From: Lethocerus indicus
Taxonomy: Eukaryota; Arthropoda; Insecta; Hemiptera; Belostomatidae
Length of the DNA stretch: 64,000 bases
Assembly (NCBI GenBank): GCA_019843655.1
Contig: JACDQD010000005.1
Span: forward strand, 8,025,575 to 8,089,574
Direction: 5' to 3'
Positions 37,704-49,674 of the stretch are shown here, in pieces (the first letter of the stretch is position 1; the number at the start of each line of letters is the position of its first letter). The notes beneath the pieces are model-generated. The model made no database searches and was not told the DNA's origin. It saw only the letters and a program-made list of their open reading frames with translations. The translations under genes were made by a program, and so were the position numbers.

Positions 37704-38382
37704 TCAACAACGGCGGCACAAAAGGGACCGGGGATCATCCCCGGCATCAGCCCCAGTTTTATGCGGATCAGAACGCTTTTCAAAATACACCACCACTTCC
37801 GCTCGCACCATCCCTCTACATCGATCCTTCGTCGGCGTGCAATGCAAGTTTTATGCAACACGACCGAGGCTATTTAATATATTAAAAACCTCTAGTGATT
37901 TTACTGTCTGTCCATAACGAAATCACAACGATCTTCTTTTCATCGAAAGGTGTTTGCATCTTTTGTCTCGGGTTTACGAATCCACAAACTGTGTAGGTAT
38001 CTCGCCAACAGGTTGAGAAAATGCAAGAACATTGATTGTTTGCAATAAATATTGAGGAAAATGCCTGTCCGGCTTGGTTAGGGTATTGCCGGTACACTGC
38101 TGTGTGTCCGGCATTGTTGAATATTTTAATATATTGGATATTTTAATAGTTTTCTAAATTTCACCTTCTGTTGTTCAAGTGGGAGACGGCCAAAGAAAAG
38201 ATATCAAAATGAAATCGACAATGAGAACGACGACAAAAAACGACTGTATGTCAGTATCAAAGAGAATCAGAACCAAATAGGATAAGAGCGCAAGAAAGGA
38301 GAACGAGGCTCAGAAACGGGAACATTCAAGAAGACAGCATTTAAGGTACAGGAAGAGATTTCACCATGAACCCAGATTTGTC

Positions 38383-38525
38383 TCAAGAGTGTCCCTTGTG
38401 ATGGGCACCTAAATCAAGTTGTTTTTCCATGTCTTTTTCCATTTCATAATGGCTCATGTAAGCTCCCGGAGAAACCGGAGCTGAAAGCATCTCAGGGGGA
38501 CAGCTGAAAGCTCTCTGGGCAGTAC
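38383..38525 (-). CDS. candidate 3' terminal exon, unidentified
   Basis: A minus-strand frame ends at TGA (38385-38383) and has coding-like composition. Its last part reads PGAYMSHYEMEKDMEKQL and then DLGAHHKGHS. Upstream on the minus strand are a TTCTAAC branch-point-like word and an AG at the proposed start (38525), so a terminal exon of about 47 codons is possible. I do not recognise the protein. A plus-strand CCAG|GTGAG donor-like site in the same place is a competing reading, and no upstream exon was found. Treat as a guess from codon composition. Confidence 0.2.
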
Positions 38526-41319
38526 CTCGAAAATCCCGTCCAGGTGAGAAGGATTTAGTTAGAATTTCTTTAAAAAAACTGGCAGATAAGACATATAGCA
38601 ATAATTGTAAGAATGGGCGCGTTTCCTTTCACAGCCGCGTAATATATTCCAATCGACTGATTTATTGCAATAAGAAACTAATATCGAATAATACATATCT
38701 CTTTAGAAAGAGCCCTAAAGGAATTCTCCGATTGGAAACGAGACCCCCCTTCCTCCACCTTCCTTGTGACCCGTTTGTTCGCCGTAAAATATCGCGTCTA
38801 ATGGCCTTCTCTTTGTCCCGACTGAAAATTAATGTAAATCGAACGGGAAAATTGATACATCCGATAGACAGAGGGAGAGGGAGAGGAAAGAGGCCCGCCG
38901 ATCGGAATTGGAATGGATGCCGGGCCAATTAAGACGCCGGCATTTATCATAACGGCGAAGCGGCGAATTACAATAATTCGGAGATAATGGAACAGATCAT
39001 AAATACCCTTCGTATTAACGAGGGGTGGGCCATGTCTCGTGGCTGGCATAAATTTTGACGGCGGGGAGCCAGATTTCGGACGGGAAAAATACATGTCTTA
39101 ATAGGCGGCCGACATTAGGGACGAAAGAAACCAAAAAAACCGCCTCAAGCCAGCTCTTCTTTTTGTTCGGTTTCTCCCATTTTTTCCCCCAATAAAAAAG
39201 AAAATATAAAAATACCGCCGAAACAACGACCTCGAACCGACGGACGCTATACACGAATCCGATATTTAGTTCTTTCATGTCAGATGTTTCACAACTGTTG
39301 AACAAGTCGATAATAGAGCCCTCCCCGTGCCACCGATGCGCGGAGAATTATGGATCGAGGCCCGTAAATCATTGTTTGGAAACTCAAATTTAGGTCCTTC
39401 CCAATAAGTCCAGTAATAAATTTTCGATGTCTACAAAACTTTCTTGTTGTTATATTTTCGTGGATCTCTTCTGTACTTTTTTAGTTTTATCAGTCGCACA
39501 AAACAACACTAATAATAATTATTATATTTTATTATAATAACAGTTACAATGCTTAGGTCAGAGTACCAGTAGAGCCATTGAACAAGAGGGTACTAATTAG
39601 GCGCAGTTTATATGTTGCTTATATAAGTCAAGATAAAGTTTAATAATCTGGATAGAATTTAATATAAAAAAGAAATTGATGTCGGTCTAGCTTGAAATAA
39701 ATCAGTGGGGTACTATGTCCGTTGTCATATTGTGAATATAAGTTACAGTAAGCGTCACCAGATTTCATGAAAATAAGAATCATATAATCCTCGTTAAAGT
39801 AAAAAAATTCAAAAAATGTAGGCGGGGATAGTTGGGGAAATTGATCGAGTTGGCTTTATTACGCGCTTTCCAAAAGTAATTGCAGCCTCCCCCCCTCCGG
39901 TTCACCTGAAACTTTTTAAAATTCGAAAAAATTATGCGCTCCCCAACCAAAAACAGAATTATTCGACGAATTATAAATTCGGTTTAGTTTACACAGAAGT
40001 GATTAATCGACCGAGATTATAGGCTGTCCTAATTATTTTGAGACTTAATGTATTTCCGCCCCTACCCTCCACCCCATCGCTTTCATTCCCCCGCTTCAAT
40101 CCGACCCGGGCATTTATACATCAGTGTTTAAAAGCACCGGCCGAGAAGAGCAGAACGGGAACACTTCAAAGGCACAACGACCGTTCGTAATTCAGTAATT
40201 ACACATAACACAGATGAGCGGCAAACCAGAGTGCAAATATAATGAAAGTTAATTTCAATTGTATTACTGGGTATATCGAGTAATGTAATTGATGATAAAC
40301 TGTGGACGCGATGGTTGTCTTCGCTGATAACGCAGATAAAATAAATTATAGTCTCTGTGCCAAATGCGTACTTAAAAACGGATTTATGAATTATCTATTC
40401 ACCAAAGGCCAGGACGAATCAACAAACGGCCGAAACTTATCACGTTTGTATGCCCCGTTTTTCTGTCATATTTTTTCCATCAACTGCATACATCCAAGCA
40501 CTGTTCAAAATCCATGGAACAGAATTATATTACCGTTTCATAATAACTTCGGACAATAAAGTAATGCATTTTGTCAACGCTGACATGATGCTTCATCATC
40601 GCCTCGGGAGTCATTATTACTAAGAACGGTGGAAAGCTAAAATTATACAGGGACGTGGTCACATATAACAGCTGGCGATGAATAGACAAATAATGTCACA
40701 AACTAATACTTTAAATTAAAAAGGAGTTACTGTTAATTATTTCTAAATTTTACTAATAATTATGTCCTATAACAATATCCTGAGAGCTGGTAAAATAATT
40801 CTCTGAAATTTTACCTTATATTTTCCAGACTCGAGACTAATGTCTTCTCTTCTAAATGGCGCTTCGATATAACCGATTACACGGGTAACAGCCAGTATAA
40901 TTCGTATCGCGTTTTTCAAATTGATTAATCGCTTTATTCGAACTACACCAAAATGTTTTGAAAATTCAAATGCACCGAAAAAATTTATAACCGAAGAGCC
41001 GGCCGGCATTAATTCGATCGACAGATTTACGACCTCCCATTATCTTTTACAGTTTTAAAATAATAGCGGAATAAATTTATAGGCGATTACTCTGAACTTA
41101 TAATGGACAAAGGTGACAGTGATTCATCTCGATGATCTTTTCTCTTTTCCATTTCAAATTACATTCTATTAGGTATTTTTATTTAAAACACTTTGCGAAC
41201 TAGGTCCTGTCTAACAGTTATTTAAACTGTCGGGTCGAATCGCTTTTTAAACACTTTATTATGTAGATATTGGCTCTAGAGAGAACCTATTTTCATTTTA
41301 TTTCTACGAATTCATAGAC

Positions 41320-41347
41320 AGGTTTAAGGCTTCTCACCATCGTCACT
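41320..41347 (-). repeat. motif family F, copy 4
   Basis: On the minus strand AGTGACGATGGTGAGAAGCC is followed by TTAAACCT, close to the family pattern. GGT and GCC can pair around GAGAA. Confidence 0.35.
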
Positions 41348-42360
41348 GCACATCAAGTGACGCAAATATGTGAGCGGAGAAAAACCCATTATTTCTCAGG
41401 CTTAGAGGAGTTGTAATTTATATAGCGAAATATAATAGAGCGTACCGCCCTGATTGCAAGAGATGCTTTTTAAGGGTATCTAATTACGATTTTACATGTA
41501 AAGACAATTAAGCCCTTTTTAGCTGCATCACGTCCCGGTTAACACGTTAGCTATTATTATAAAATATATTAATTACAGAGTGCATATTTCATTCATGCTG
41601 TAACTAGAGATTTCGCCGTAAGGTTGAAATTCATGTTAGCCTTATACTCGAACCAATTCTCCGGGAACCCATTTCTCGTTGGTGGAAGCGACCGACTTAC
41701 ATATAAATCATTATATCTGCAGGGGTGGTTTCTCGCAGATAATCACTAAGAGGCAATAAACTGTGCTTTGCCTGGGCCTCGGAGGGAGGAGCGGGAGGGC
41801 GGACCCTCTTCGCACAATAAATAACCCAGTTTCGGGCCGGCGTTAAGGGAACCTCGATAAGGGACTCAGCCGAACCAACCCCCGGCGGTCACTCATTATA
41901 TATCTTTTCGATGGAGGTTAAATTCTCCGAGACATTTATATCTCAACTATCTCGGGCGACGCCAGAATTTATTGCCGCCGATGAATCCTCGGCGTTGGGG
42001 GCGTCCGTGCGAATAATTTTGAAATTGGGACCGCGCTGGGGCCGAAGAACACTGTTCTTCAAATAAAAAGACGGTATTACATTTAACACATCAGTCAGAC
42101 CAGTTGAGGAACTAAAGAACCAAAAACAATGCAATGTGGGTTACAAGAGCTTGGCTGTGTACTGAATTATGGAACAGGTTATATAAAGCTCCTGCACTGT
42201 CTGTCCATTTCCATCGCAACGTATCGTTTGATCAATAGGCTATAAATATCTCCATACACTGAAGACACGGCAAAAACATTTACCAATATAATAATCATAC
42301 GCTCGATGTAGGACTTTGCTTATTTAATAATGAAACGGGTATTTCATAAAAGAAATTAAC

Positions 42361-42403
42361 AGCTGAACTAATTTATTTCCTCTTCATCGTGAGCTCATTC
42401 TTG
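42361..42403 (-). repeat. interspersed repeat family A, copy 10 (5' half)
   Basis: Minus strand reads AAGAATGAGCTCACGATGAA, then GAGGAAATAAATTAGTTCAG. It joins the GAGCCCACGATGAA block of copies 1, 5 and 7 to the AAATTAGTTCAG block of copies 4, 6 and 7, and so helps define the left half of the family. No right half follows. Confidence 0.7.
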
Positions 42404-42489
42404 TTTGTTTACTTCCGCTAGTCTCCTTATTTTTTCTCCCTTTTCGGAGCAAAGTAGCTTATCCTCCGGCCCGCTGCGAACCCTTTCTG

Positions 42490-42540
42490 TAGTCTACTGA
42501 CCGTGGGAGGAACCTCGCAAAGTGAAGACTTCAGTCCAGA
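42490..42540 (+). repeat. interspersed repeat family B, copy 3
   Basis: AGTCTACTGACCGTGGGAGG, AACCTCGCAAAGTGAAGACT and TCAGTCC match copy 4 at 59.74 kb, including CTACTGAC upstream. The downstream half is more diverged. Confidence 0.6.
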
Positions 42541-42615
42541 ACAATAACCCTTAATGCGAATTTACCGAACGCTGACACCTATTACTGTCACAAGGTTCCT
42601 CATGGTTTCAGGGGC

Positions 42616-42687
42616 CTTTTATGAACCAGTCTCCAGGCAGGATGAGAGCAAAGTTCTTTCACTGAACATGACGAGGGTATGAACTTT
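42616..42687 (+). repeat. interspersed repeat family A, copy 9 (3' half)
   Basis: TTTTATGAACCAGTCTCCAG, GCAGGATGAGAGCAAAG, TTCTTTCACTGAACATG and GAGGGTATGAACT match the right half of family A. Just upstream, CTGTCACAAGG and GGTTTCAGG are shared with motif F sequence near 55.97 kb. Confidence 0.65.
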
Positions 42688-42885
42688 ATGAAAAAAATAA
42701 TGGCCATCTTCCGAACGAGAGAATAGCGGGGCACTGGAGAAGAGTCCGATGATGGAAATGGGGGCTGGGGGTCTGAGCCCGTGCAGGCGATAACCAGCCG
42801 ACAGGAATGTTATTATTCAAGATAGAGCTGCTCCCGGCTCAAGATTGATGTGGCGCCATTACAATAATCAGGGACTTTCCTTGTT

Positions 42886-42905
42886 TGCGCGCGTGTGCGT
42901 GTGTA
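42886..42905. repeat. 20-nt alternating purine-pyrimidine tract
   Basis: GC and GT steps alternate without a break across 20 bases, the pattern that favours Z-DNA. Confidence 0.55.
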
Positions 42906-44261
42906 ATTCACGTCACTCAATCTGACAGCGGCGGCGAGGTAGACTGAGAATTCCGGACAGTTTTTCGAAAGTTCCCAGATTCGGTCATGATTGATTGTAA
43001 TTTCCTAGAAATAAGACGGATATGAGAAGGGAGTGAATCATACACACCGTAATAACTGCCACATTCTTGCTCCAAGGTGTTTGTTTGGGATATGATCCAG
43101 CGATATTAAGTTTAAGCAGATTATTAGATAACTGCCGACACGAGTTTGCGTAGGTGAATCGGGTGCAGTGAACACGAAGCCGTTCATAAAAGTTACGAGT
43201 GTTCTGGATTCGTTTCATGGGAGGGACTTGGTGTAGTTCTGTCCCCTCGTCACCATTCGCGTTACACTACCGAGTTATTTGCCGTAGCAACCTTCCGGGA
43301 CGTGGCCATAACTAACACTATTAATTACGAAGAAAGCTTTCGACTGTATCTAACCCGAGACCATTATCTCTGGACGAGTGGGAACTAGCAAAAAGCAGAA
43401 CGAAGTAGTCCGCAGGCCCGGGGGTATCGCTAGGAAGAGGTCCTCCGAGACGTTTCAATTAGGTCCCCCCACTGACGAATTTATCGGCCCGCTCCGACGA
43501 CATAATTGGGGACGTTAGGCAGAATGAATGGCCGCCATACGTTGAGCCCGGGTCGTCAACGCGGTAGCCAATCTTCCATCACCGCGGAGATATTTATCGG
43601 TCGATGTCTCTTTTTTATATTCCTGAATAAAATATAAAATATCGCCACGCGGAAACTATAATTCAACTGTCAGCTCTCTCACGGATATCGCCCTCACGCC
43701 GTTACGAAAAATAGACAACCTGAAAACCTTTTCCGTCGCGAAATATTTGAAATCTAAAATACCAGTCGGTGCCCACGGTTTGAATTACCGCCAGAATGAA
43801 TGGGAGCGGGACAACGAGGTTTTATAAAGCCCTCTTATTCGGGTGCCGGTTACCGAATTAGCCGAATTGTGAGCTAAACAATGAGCTAATGCGGATGTGA
43901 AACTATTGGGCCGCGACGGAAGTCAAGTTCTGTCCGGCTTCCGGAGCACCGTTCGCCTTTACAAACAACTGGAGAGCGTCGGATATGGGCTCGTTCCAAC
44001 AAAAGTAATACTGAAAAGGATGTTCACACCGTTCTGTCCATTAAAAGCCTAATTCTTTATAACTGATTCGTAGGGACGTTCTTAAACACGCATAACTAAT
44101 ATGTAAATTGGCCTTCGTTTATTTTTGTTTTTAAGTACAAAATACACCTAAACTACACATCAGTGATAATATTTTGCTATAAAGCAGTGTATATGCACTC
44201 AGTATAGCTTGTTGAAGGGAAGGTAGATGATCTTTTTTTATTCACATGTTTGAAATATATT

Positions 44262-44390
44262 GTTCGAACGGATATTATCAACTATATTAGAGGCCAAAAT
44301 TCTGGATGTACATTCAAATATGTACGTAAAACTCTGGTTGCAAAAGCCGAGCGGCGGGAGTGGCGGGGGCAATCAACAAACGATTTGTTT
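44262..44390 (+). repeat. direct duplication D, copy 1
   Basis: Contains TTGTTCGAACG at its left edge, AAAATTCTGGA (from 44296), a GCGGCGGGAGTGGCGGGGG patch and CAATCAACAAACG (44370-44382). These landmarks recur 209-216 bases later in the same order. Confidence 0.75.
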
Positions 44391-44468
44391 AGGGCTATTA
44401 TATCACCATAGGGCTGCTTTAGCGCTACATTGAAGGGATTCTGTTTGAAGGGATTTTATCTACTATAT

Positions 44469-44605
44469 TTGTCCGAATATACAATTTATTTGTTAAATAC
44501 TGGAGAGCAAAATTCTGGACGCGAAATTGTGGGAAATATTTGTTTAAACTCCTGTGGCAAAAGCAGGCGACAGGAGCGGGAGAGGCAATCAACAAACGGT
44601 TAGCT
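44469..44605 (+). repeat. direct duplication D, copy 2
   Basis: TTGTCCGAATA (44469), AAAATTCTGGA (44509), GACAGGAGCGGGAGAGG and CAATCAACAAACG (44586-44598) mirror copy 1. The 13-base end word is exact while the middle has diverged. No coding frame spans it. Confidence 0.75.
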
Positions 44606-45059
44606 CGGAAATGGGAACTGTCTCCAACATTCCGGTCCGGCCTCTCTTGCTCTCTACAAACGGCCGATTTAAATCCGAATTAAACCCATTCGGAGCCCCG
44701 CTCATTTAATTATAGTGGACTGATGGAGAATTTATCTAAGAACTGTTTCGGAATAAACACAGAGAGCCGGAGGTTAGGCTGACTCATTAATAACTGAATA
44801 TTCAATAAGTGTGCGTCTATGAAAGTTGATCGCCTGGTTAATCTGTGTCTAATGGGGGAGAGTGATTTCGTTTCAAGTTGTGAAAGTATTTCATCTTTGG
44901 GCCTGTTTACACATGGTAGACCTAGTTATGTTCCGAATAAATGTGAAAGCCGCTTAAATTGCGCTTTTATGACCTAAGTTAAAAATACAGTTCGGATGAC
45001 CAAGATAGTAGTTTCAATACTCATTCAATTATCCAATTACTATTGTTTTTAATGCTATC

Positions 45060-45061
<2 letters not shown>

Positions 45062-45105
<44 letters not shown>

Positions 45106-45109
45106 TATA
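45062..45109. repeat. (AT)n microsatellite
   Basis: About 18 AT units to 45098, then an imperfect TATATTATA tail. Confidence 0.93.
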
Positions 45110-45339
45110 AAGGAGGAGGAATGTAATTTTGCTGATTGCCCTTCGGTCCATACAAAATCGTTCGGCGAATGACCACGCTATAATTCCTTTGAAGCCACGG
45201 CCCAATGAGCACATAGGCCTTTGACATTTCGTCAACCGATAATATTTGTTTTGAACGAACCCAAACAGTCCGCTAGCCATGTTTAGTTTTAAATGATAAC
45301 GGGAAACCAATAACTTATGAGAGACAATAGGAAGAATTA

Positions 45340-45560
45340 CGATAAAAATCTATAATAATCTAAAAAAAATCAGAATCGAAAAGATTCTATAAGAAATACG
45401 TAACAGTCTAAAAGTATCGACAAGATTCTAGAAGTATTTACGTGATTCTAGAGGAATTTGTAAAAATGAACTAAATCTACATGATTGTAGATAAATCTTC
45501 AAGAAATTTTACAAGAATTTACAACATTGGTAATAAATCTGAAAGATCCTACAAGTTTCA
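45340..45560. repeat. irregular ATTCTA array
   Basis: GATTCTA or close variants start at 45383, 45404, 45424 and 45444, a spacing of 20-21 bases. Looser AATCTA and ATTGTA versions lie on both sides. It looks like a decayed minisatellite of AT-rich units with roughly two-turn helical spacing. Confidence 0.5.
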
Positions 45561-45600
45561 ATCAATATTATTCGATAAGAATCAATTTCTTATATAAACT

Positions 45601-45660
45601 TGGGACCCAACGCACACAATTCATGTGATTTTCACATCCTAGCACTACGTGAGAACATTG
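45601..45660 (+). repeat. repeat C, copy 2
   Basis: Carries the exact 15-base word TTCATGTGATTTTCA (45620-45634), plus GGGACCCA upstream and CCTAGCACTACGTGAGAACA downstream, matching 12371-12457. Confidence 0.55.
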
Positions 45661-46146
45661 GGTATGAGCCGACATATAAGCACAATACGGGGAGTGGTTA
45701 TGTTAACAGCCGAAGTAAATTGAATGTTAAACCACAATTTACATAATTAACAGCATATTTTCAGAAGATAATCGCTCCATGAATAAATCTAATTATAACA
45801 ACAAAACTCACCTTATTGAAAGGCCAAATGACAGGATGTTACTTTTCTATAGGAGTATGCCAAACGACACTCACCTGAAAAAGAAAAAATTGATAGATTT
45901 TAGAATAAAATTCTTGGTTCAGAAACTTAAGAGGGCTTCGGGAAGAATTGAAATTTGAAAGGAAATTTCAAAGTGCCAGGAGGTTCAAAAAAAGGACTGA
46001 AGATACTTACTGAATAACATAGTAATAAACTTAATAATCGACGCAAATATTATGGCGGGTCATTTATCTCAGTTGAATAAGCGGCCGACAATATATCGAC
46101 GCTCAATTACAAAATAATATTCGGTGTAATTTGACTATAATCCCCC

Positions 46147-46180
46147 ATTATTATTATTATTATTGTTATTATTGTTGTTG
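46147..46180. repeat. (ATT)n trinucleotide repeat
   Basis: ATT units pass into GTT and GCT units at the right end. Confidence 0.85.
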
Positions 46181-46409
46181 CTGTAGTCCCGTGTTGGGAA
46201 ATGTGAAACATGCAGGTCGGGAAGGTATTATTTGAAATTCGATACGGCCCAATTAGCCTGATCCTGAACAAAACAAAGCTCCAGGACTTTAATTAAATCA
46301 AACAATATTAATGCATATTATTGCCGCTGAATTCCCCTTCCCCACCCCAACCACGCGTAATATTAAACTGTAATATTACTGTAATTATTTAAGGACGGCA
46401 GAATAGAAT

Positions 46410-46430
46410 ACACACACACACACACACACA
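46410..46430. repeat. (AC)n microsatellite
   Basis: About 10 AC units. Confidence 0.93.
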
Positions 46431-49400
46431 AACACTGTATTTTACCTGGAAATATCGGTTTTCTGCCCGCTTTCATAATGTAGACCGCGCCCATTATTAA
46501 AACGCGGCGGTGTTTATTAAATATTTCCAGCCCGTATTAAAATGCAAAAAAGCCGGTCCTTAAAAGTAAACAGCTTTTACGCATTTATTTCCTTACGGCC
46601 GGCGAACTTAAAAACTTCATACGGAGGGGGGGGGAAAGGGGGCTTAAGGCGACACGCGTAAATAATTTGCTATTTTGACCTGCGGTTTCGACTCAATTAA
46701 TATAACGGATGGTTCAATTTTCAGAAACTGTAGCAAATCTCGGTGCACTATTAATGCGTCACTTACAGTGAAATGTGACTATCATGCGAATGTTCATCCC
46801 GTAAATGCGATCTGAAATTTCAGTGCACTGTTAGTTACAATAACAGCCAATTATTATAAGCTGTATGCGACTGCACATGACGAGAGCCGGTGGCCAGGAT
46901 AGAACCTCAGGGTTATTCGAAATCGCTATAGTGACAATGCAGTGAAATACCCGATTAACGTCAACGGTTTGTGCAGGCCGAATACTACCGTTGAAGGCAT
47001 TCAAGGCGCTCAAATCTCAAAGTAACTTTAGAAGCGTAGCCAACCAATACTTAGGTAATTCTTACCATAAATACCAATAAATAATACATACATTATGACA
47101 AGTGGCGAGATCCTATAGAGGTATACAAAAATATACATGTAAGCTGGCACACATGAATCATAAGGCATGAAACAAAAGAGAACAAAAAGAAAGAAACAAA
47201 TAAGTAGAAAATTCAATTCGACCACAGAAAAAATATGCGCGCTTTATATTTATGCGCTAAGTAATTAGGCTGTACACAGCTTTTAAGCAAGGAAAATAAA
47301 AAATAATCAAGAAAAAGTGAATCGGGTTATTTTTACAGCCTTCATTTGAGCCCGAAATGAACACACTTCCCATCCAATTAATAGAATCAAATTTCAAACC
47401 GACTTATAATATGTGTACGTTCTTTTTTGCTGCCGAAGGTCCTGTCTAATGTTTGAAGTATCAAATCGACCACTAATCATCGCTAAAGACCACACTTACA
47501 CGAATGGCGACACCTGTTAACGATATTTTTTGTCTGCACGCGTAGGCGCCCCTCTAATCGATGTAAATTCTACAACCAGTTCCGAGATTCGGAAGTCGAA
47601 ACAAAAAAAGAGCCGCGAGGAGCCGATTATAGAGATATAAAACCCTGGTCCGAGAAAAAAAAAGAAGGAGAATGGGAATAATAACCCCGGGCACGTTTTA
47701 TCGTAAAGGGGATCGTTTCGGGCGCAAATTGCCTGAAAAACACAACATAATTTCCCGGTTCTGCCCCGCATTTTATCCCTTTTCTACGTCTCCTTCGACT
47801 CCGTCCCCGGGCGTTTAGAGGAACGGGACGGGGTGGGAAAAATAGAGAGAATGAAATTAAAAAGAAACACGGGACGAAAAAATAAAAAAAAAATTGCGGT
47901 CAGCGATGATTTAAAGTGGTGTGTGGTGTCTGGCCGAGGTTGAATTCCGGGGCCGGCGGCATTCCGGCCGACCTCACCATTTGTTTAGCGCTCCCCATCA
48001 GTTATTATGACAATCTTATAAATTCTCCCCCTTTCCCCCTCACCCCTCCGAGGCTCTCACTCCGAGGCGGCGGTCATATCAGAAATAATTTTTACGGTGC
48101 TTGAATCTTCAGGCACTGCGGGCGGACATTTCCAGGTGTTGCGGACGGTTATAATCTCGGTTTATAATCAAATTTACTACACTTTATTTACTTTAATTTA
48201 TGTAGCGCAGTTTCTTTTATCGCATACAAATGTTGGATAAGTCCCAATGGGCTTTCTGAAGTAATATACTTAGATATTGGGACTTTACTTAGGATATGTA
48301 CAATGTCACTGAAGCATACTGTCAGCAGGGTCGCTGCATGGATGACACTACCATATCAGGCGGTATGATTTGATCCCCTATTTTATTCAATTTCATTGAT
48401 TTAAAGATTTGAAGATTTAAGTTTCCTGATTTTATGTCTACAAATATGTATGTGACTTCCCGAAACCTACTCCTATCCTTCATTTCAAATATAAACTGAT
48501 TAAACAACTCAGCCCTAGTATACTCGTTAAACCTCAATATTATAGGTGTCAAATGGGGCTAAAGTTTTTGTAAACAATAATAGAACTTGTTTAACCCGTG
48601 AAATGCAATTGCAAAGCACGTAGAAATGCGCTGGCCAGGGGCGTAAGACGAGCAATTGATCTCTCGGTAAGAGAAATTTGTCCGAGCGTATAATAGCATT
48701 TGAAGAGGCCGACATCCGAAAAAAAACTAAAGATGAGACGGAGGGGATAAAGTAGAAGACGAAGGGGAGACAGAATAAAAGATTGGAGGGAGCCAGACGA
48801 ATCGATTTGCATAATTCGCTTAACGGATTGTTTCGCGCCCGCCTCTACTCTCGCGCCTATTTATTTTCTCTTGGCGAGAAGGGGGCGAAGAGGGATTTCA
48901 AACCAGAAAAAAAGTACAAAAGCAACTAAAGTCCACGCAACTTGATTTATTCCTCCACATAATACGACATCGTTAATAACAATTCCCCCGACTTTACTCG
49001 GCCCGGATGAAAGCCAAATCCTCCATAAGCGACAATGGCTCGAATTACTGTCCAAATTGAAACTTGCCCATTAATACTTATATAATTTTCGTGAGAGAAA
49101 AATCGGGCTTTTTTAACAACTCCCGGGGGATTCTACCCAAACCTTTTAGGACAGAATCCAGTAATCTGTAATTCTACGCATAAATATATGGCACTCAGGC
49201 CACATAGGGAATGACGGAATTGAAATTCCTTTACAGATGATGCTAATTAATATTTGAATTTTTTAACTTTTGGCGGTGGAAAATAATTGTCGATCCATCC
49301 AAAGATTCGAAATCTGGGGGTCTTATGTAATTATGTAATTCAAAATTCAAAATATGAAAATTCTAAAATACTCCAGTTTTGCTCCATCTGAATTCTCCTC

Positions 49401-49608
49401 CATCTGAGATGGAAGAATCTGATCCGCGAATACATGCACGGATGACCAGATACGCGGATTATATTCTGACAATGAGTCCTAGCTAGTTGGACTTTCTCAG
49501 GAGAAAGGAAGGAAGACGGGACGGTGATTAAGCGGAGTAAATATAAGCGGCGGGAGTCCGGAGCGGCTCCACGGATCACGGGACCTGACTCATTTAGAAA
49601 GCTCCAGA

Positions 49609-49674
49609 CAGAAACAAGAAGAGGACGAACCGAGGAGAAGAAGAAGTAGAGGAGGAGGAGGAGGAGGAGGAGGG
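49609..49674. repeat. purine tract with (GGA)n
   Basis: A purine-rich tract ends in about eight GGA units (49650-49673). The minus-strand frames crossing it read as Leu or Pro runs and are repeat artefacts. Confidence 0.85.

Larger units (their letters stand above)
33070..38380. other. non-coding stretch with repeat junction
   Basis: No gene is recognisable. Contains motif F copy 3, the A8/B2 junction at 35.2 kb, a palindrome at 34954-34969, an 11-base C-run at 35039-35049 and a minus-strand G-quadruplex motif. Frames at 34006-34321 are shifted overlaps in GC-rich sequence. 35938-36162 is open without a stop but unidentified. Confidence 0.55.
38530..44255. other. non-coding stretch with A/B repeat composite
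   Basis: No gene is recognisable. Frames at 38662-39305 (both strands), 40302-40559 and 40767-41009 minus are unidentified. Motif F copy 4 is at 41.3 kb, and A10, B3 and A9 cluster at 42.36-42.69 kb. An alternating purine-pyrimidine tract is at 42886-42905. 43.2-44.2 kb is featureless. Confidence 0.55.
44610..49600. other. non-coding stretch
   Basis: No gene is recognisable. Contains AT, ATT and CA microsatellites, an ATTCTA array (45340-45560) and repeat C copy 2. Frames at 45098-45310 minus, 47517-47771 minus, 48322-48552 minus and 48527-48812 minus are unidentified. Confidence 0.55.
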
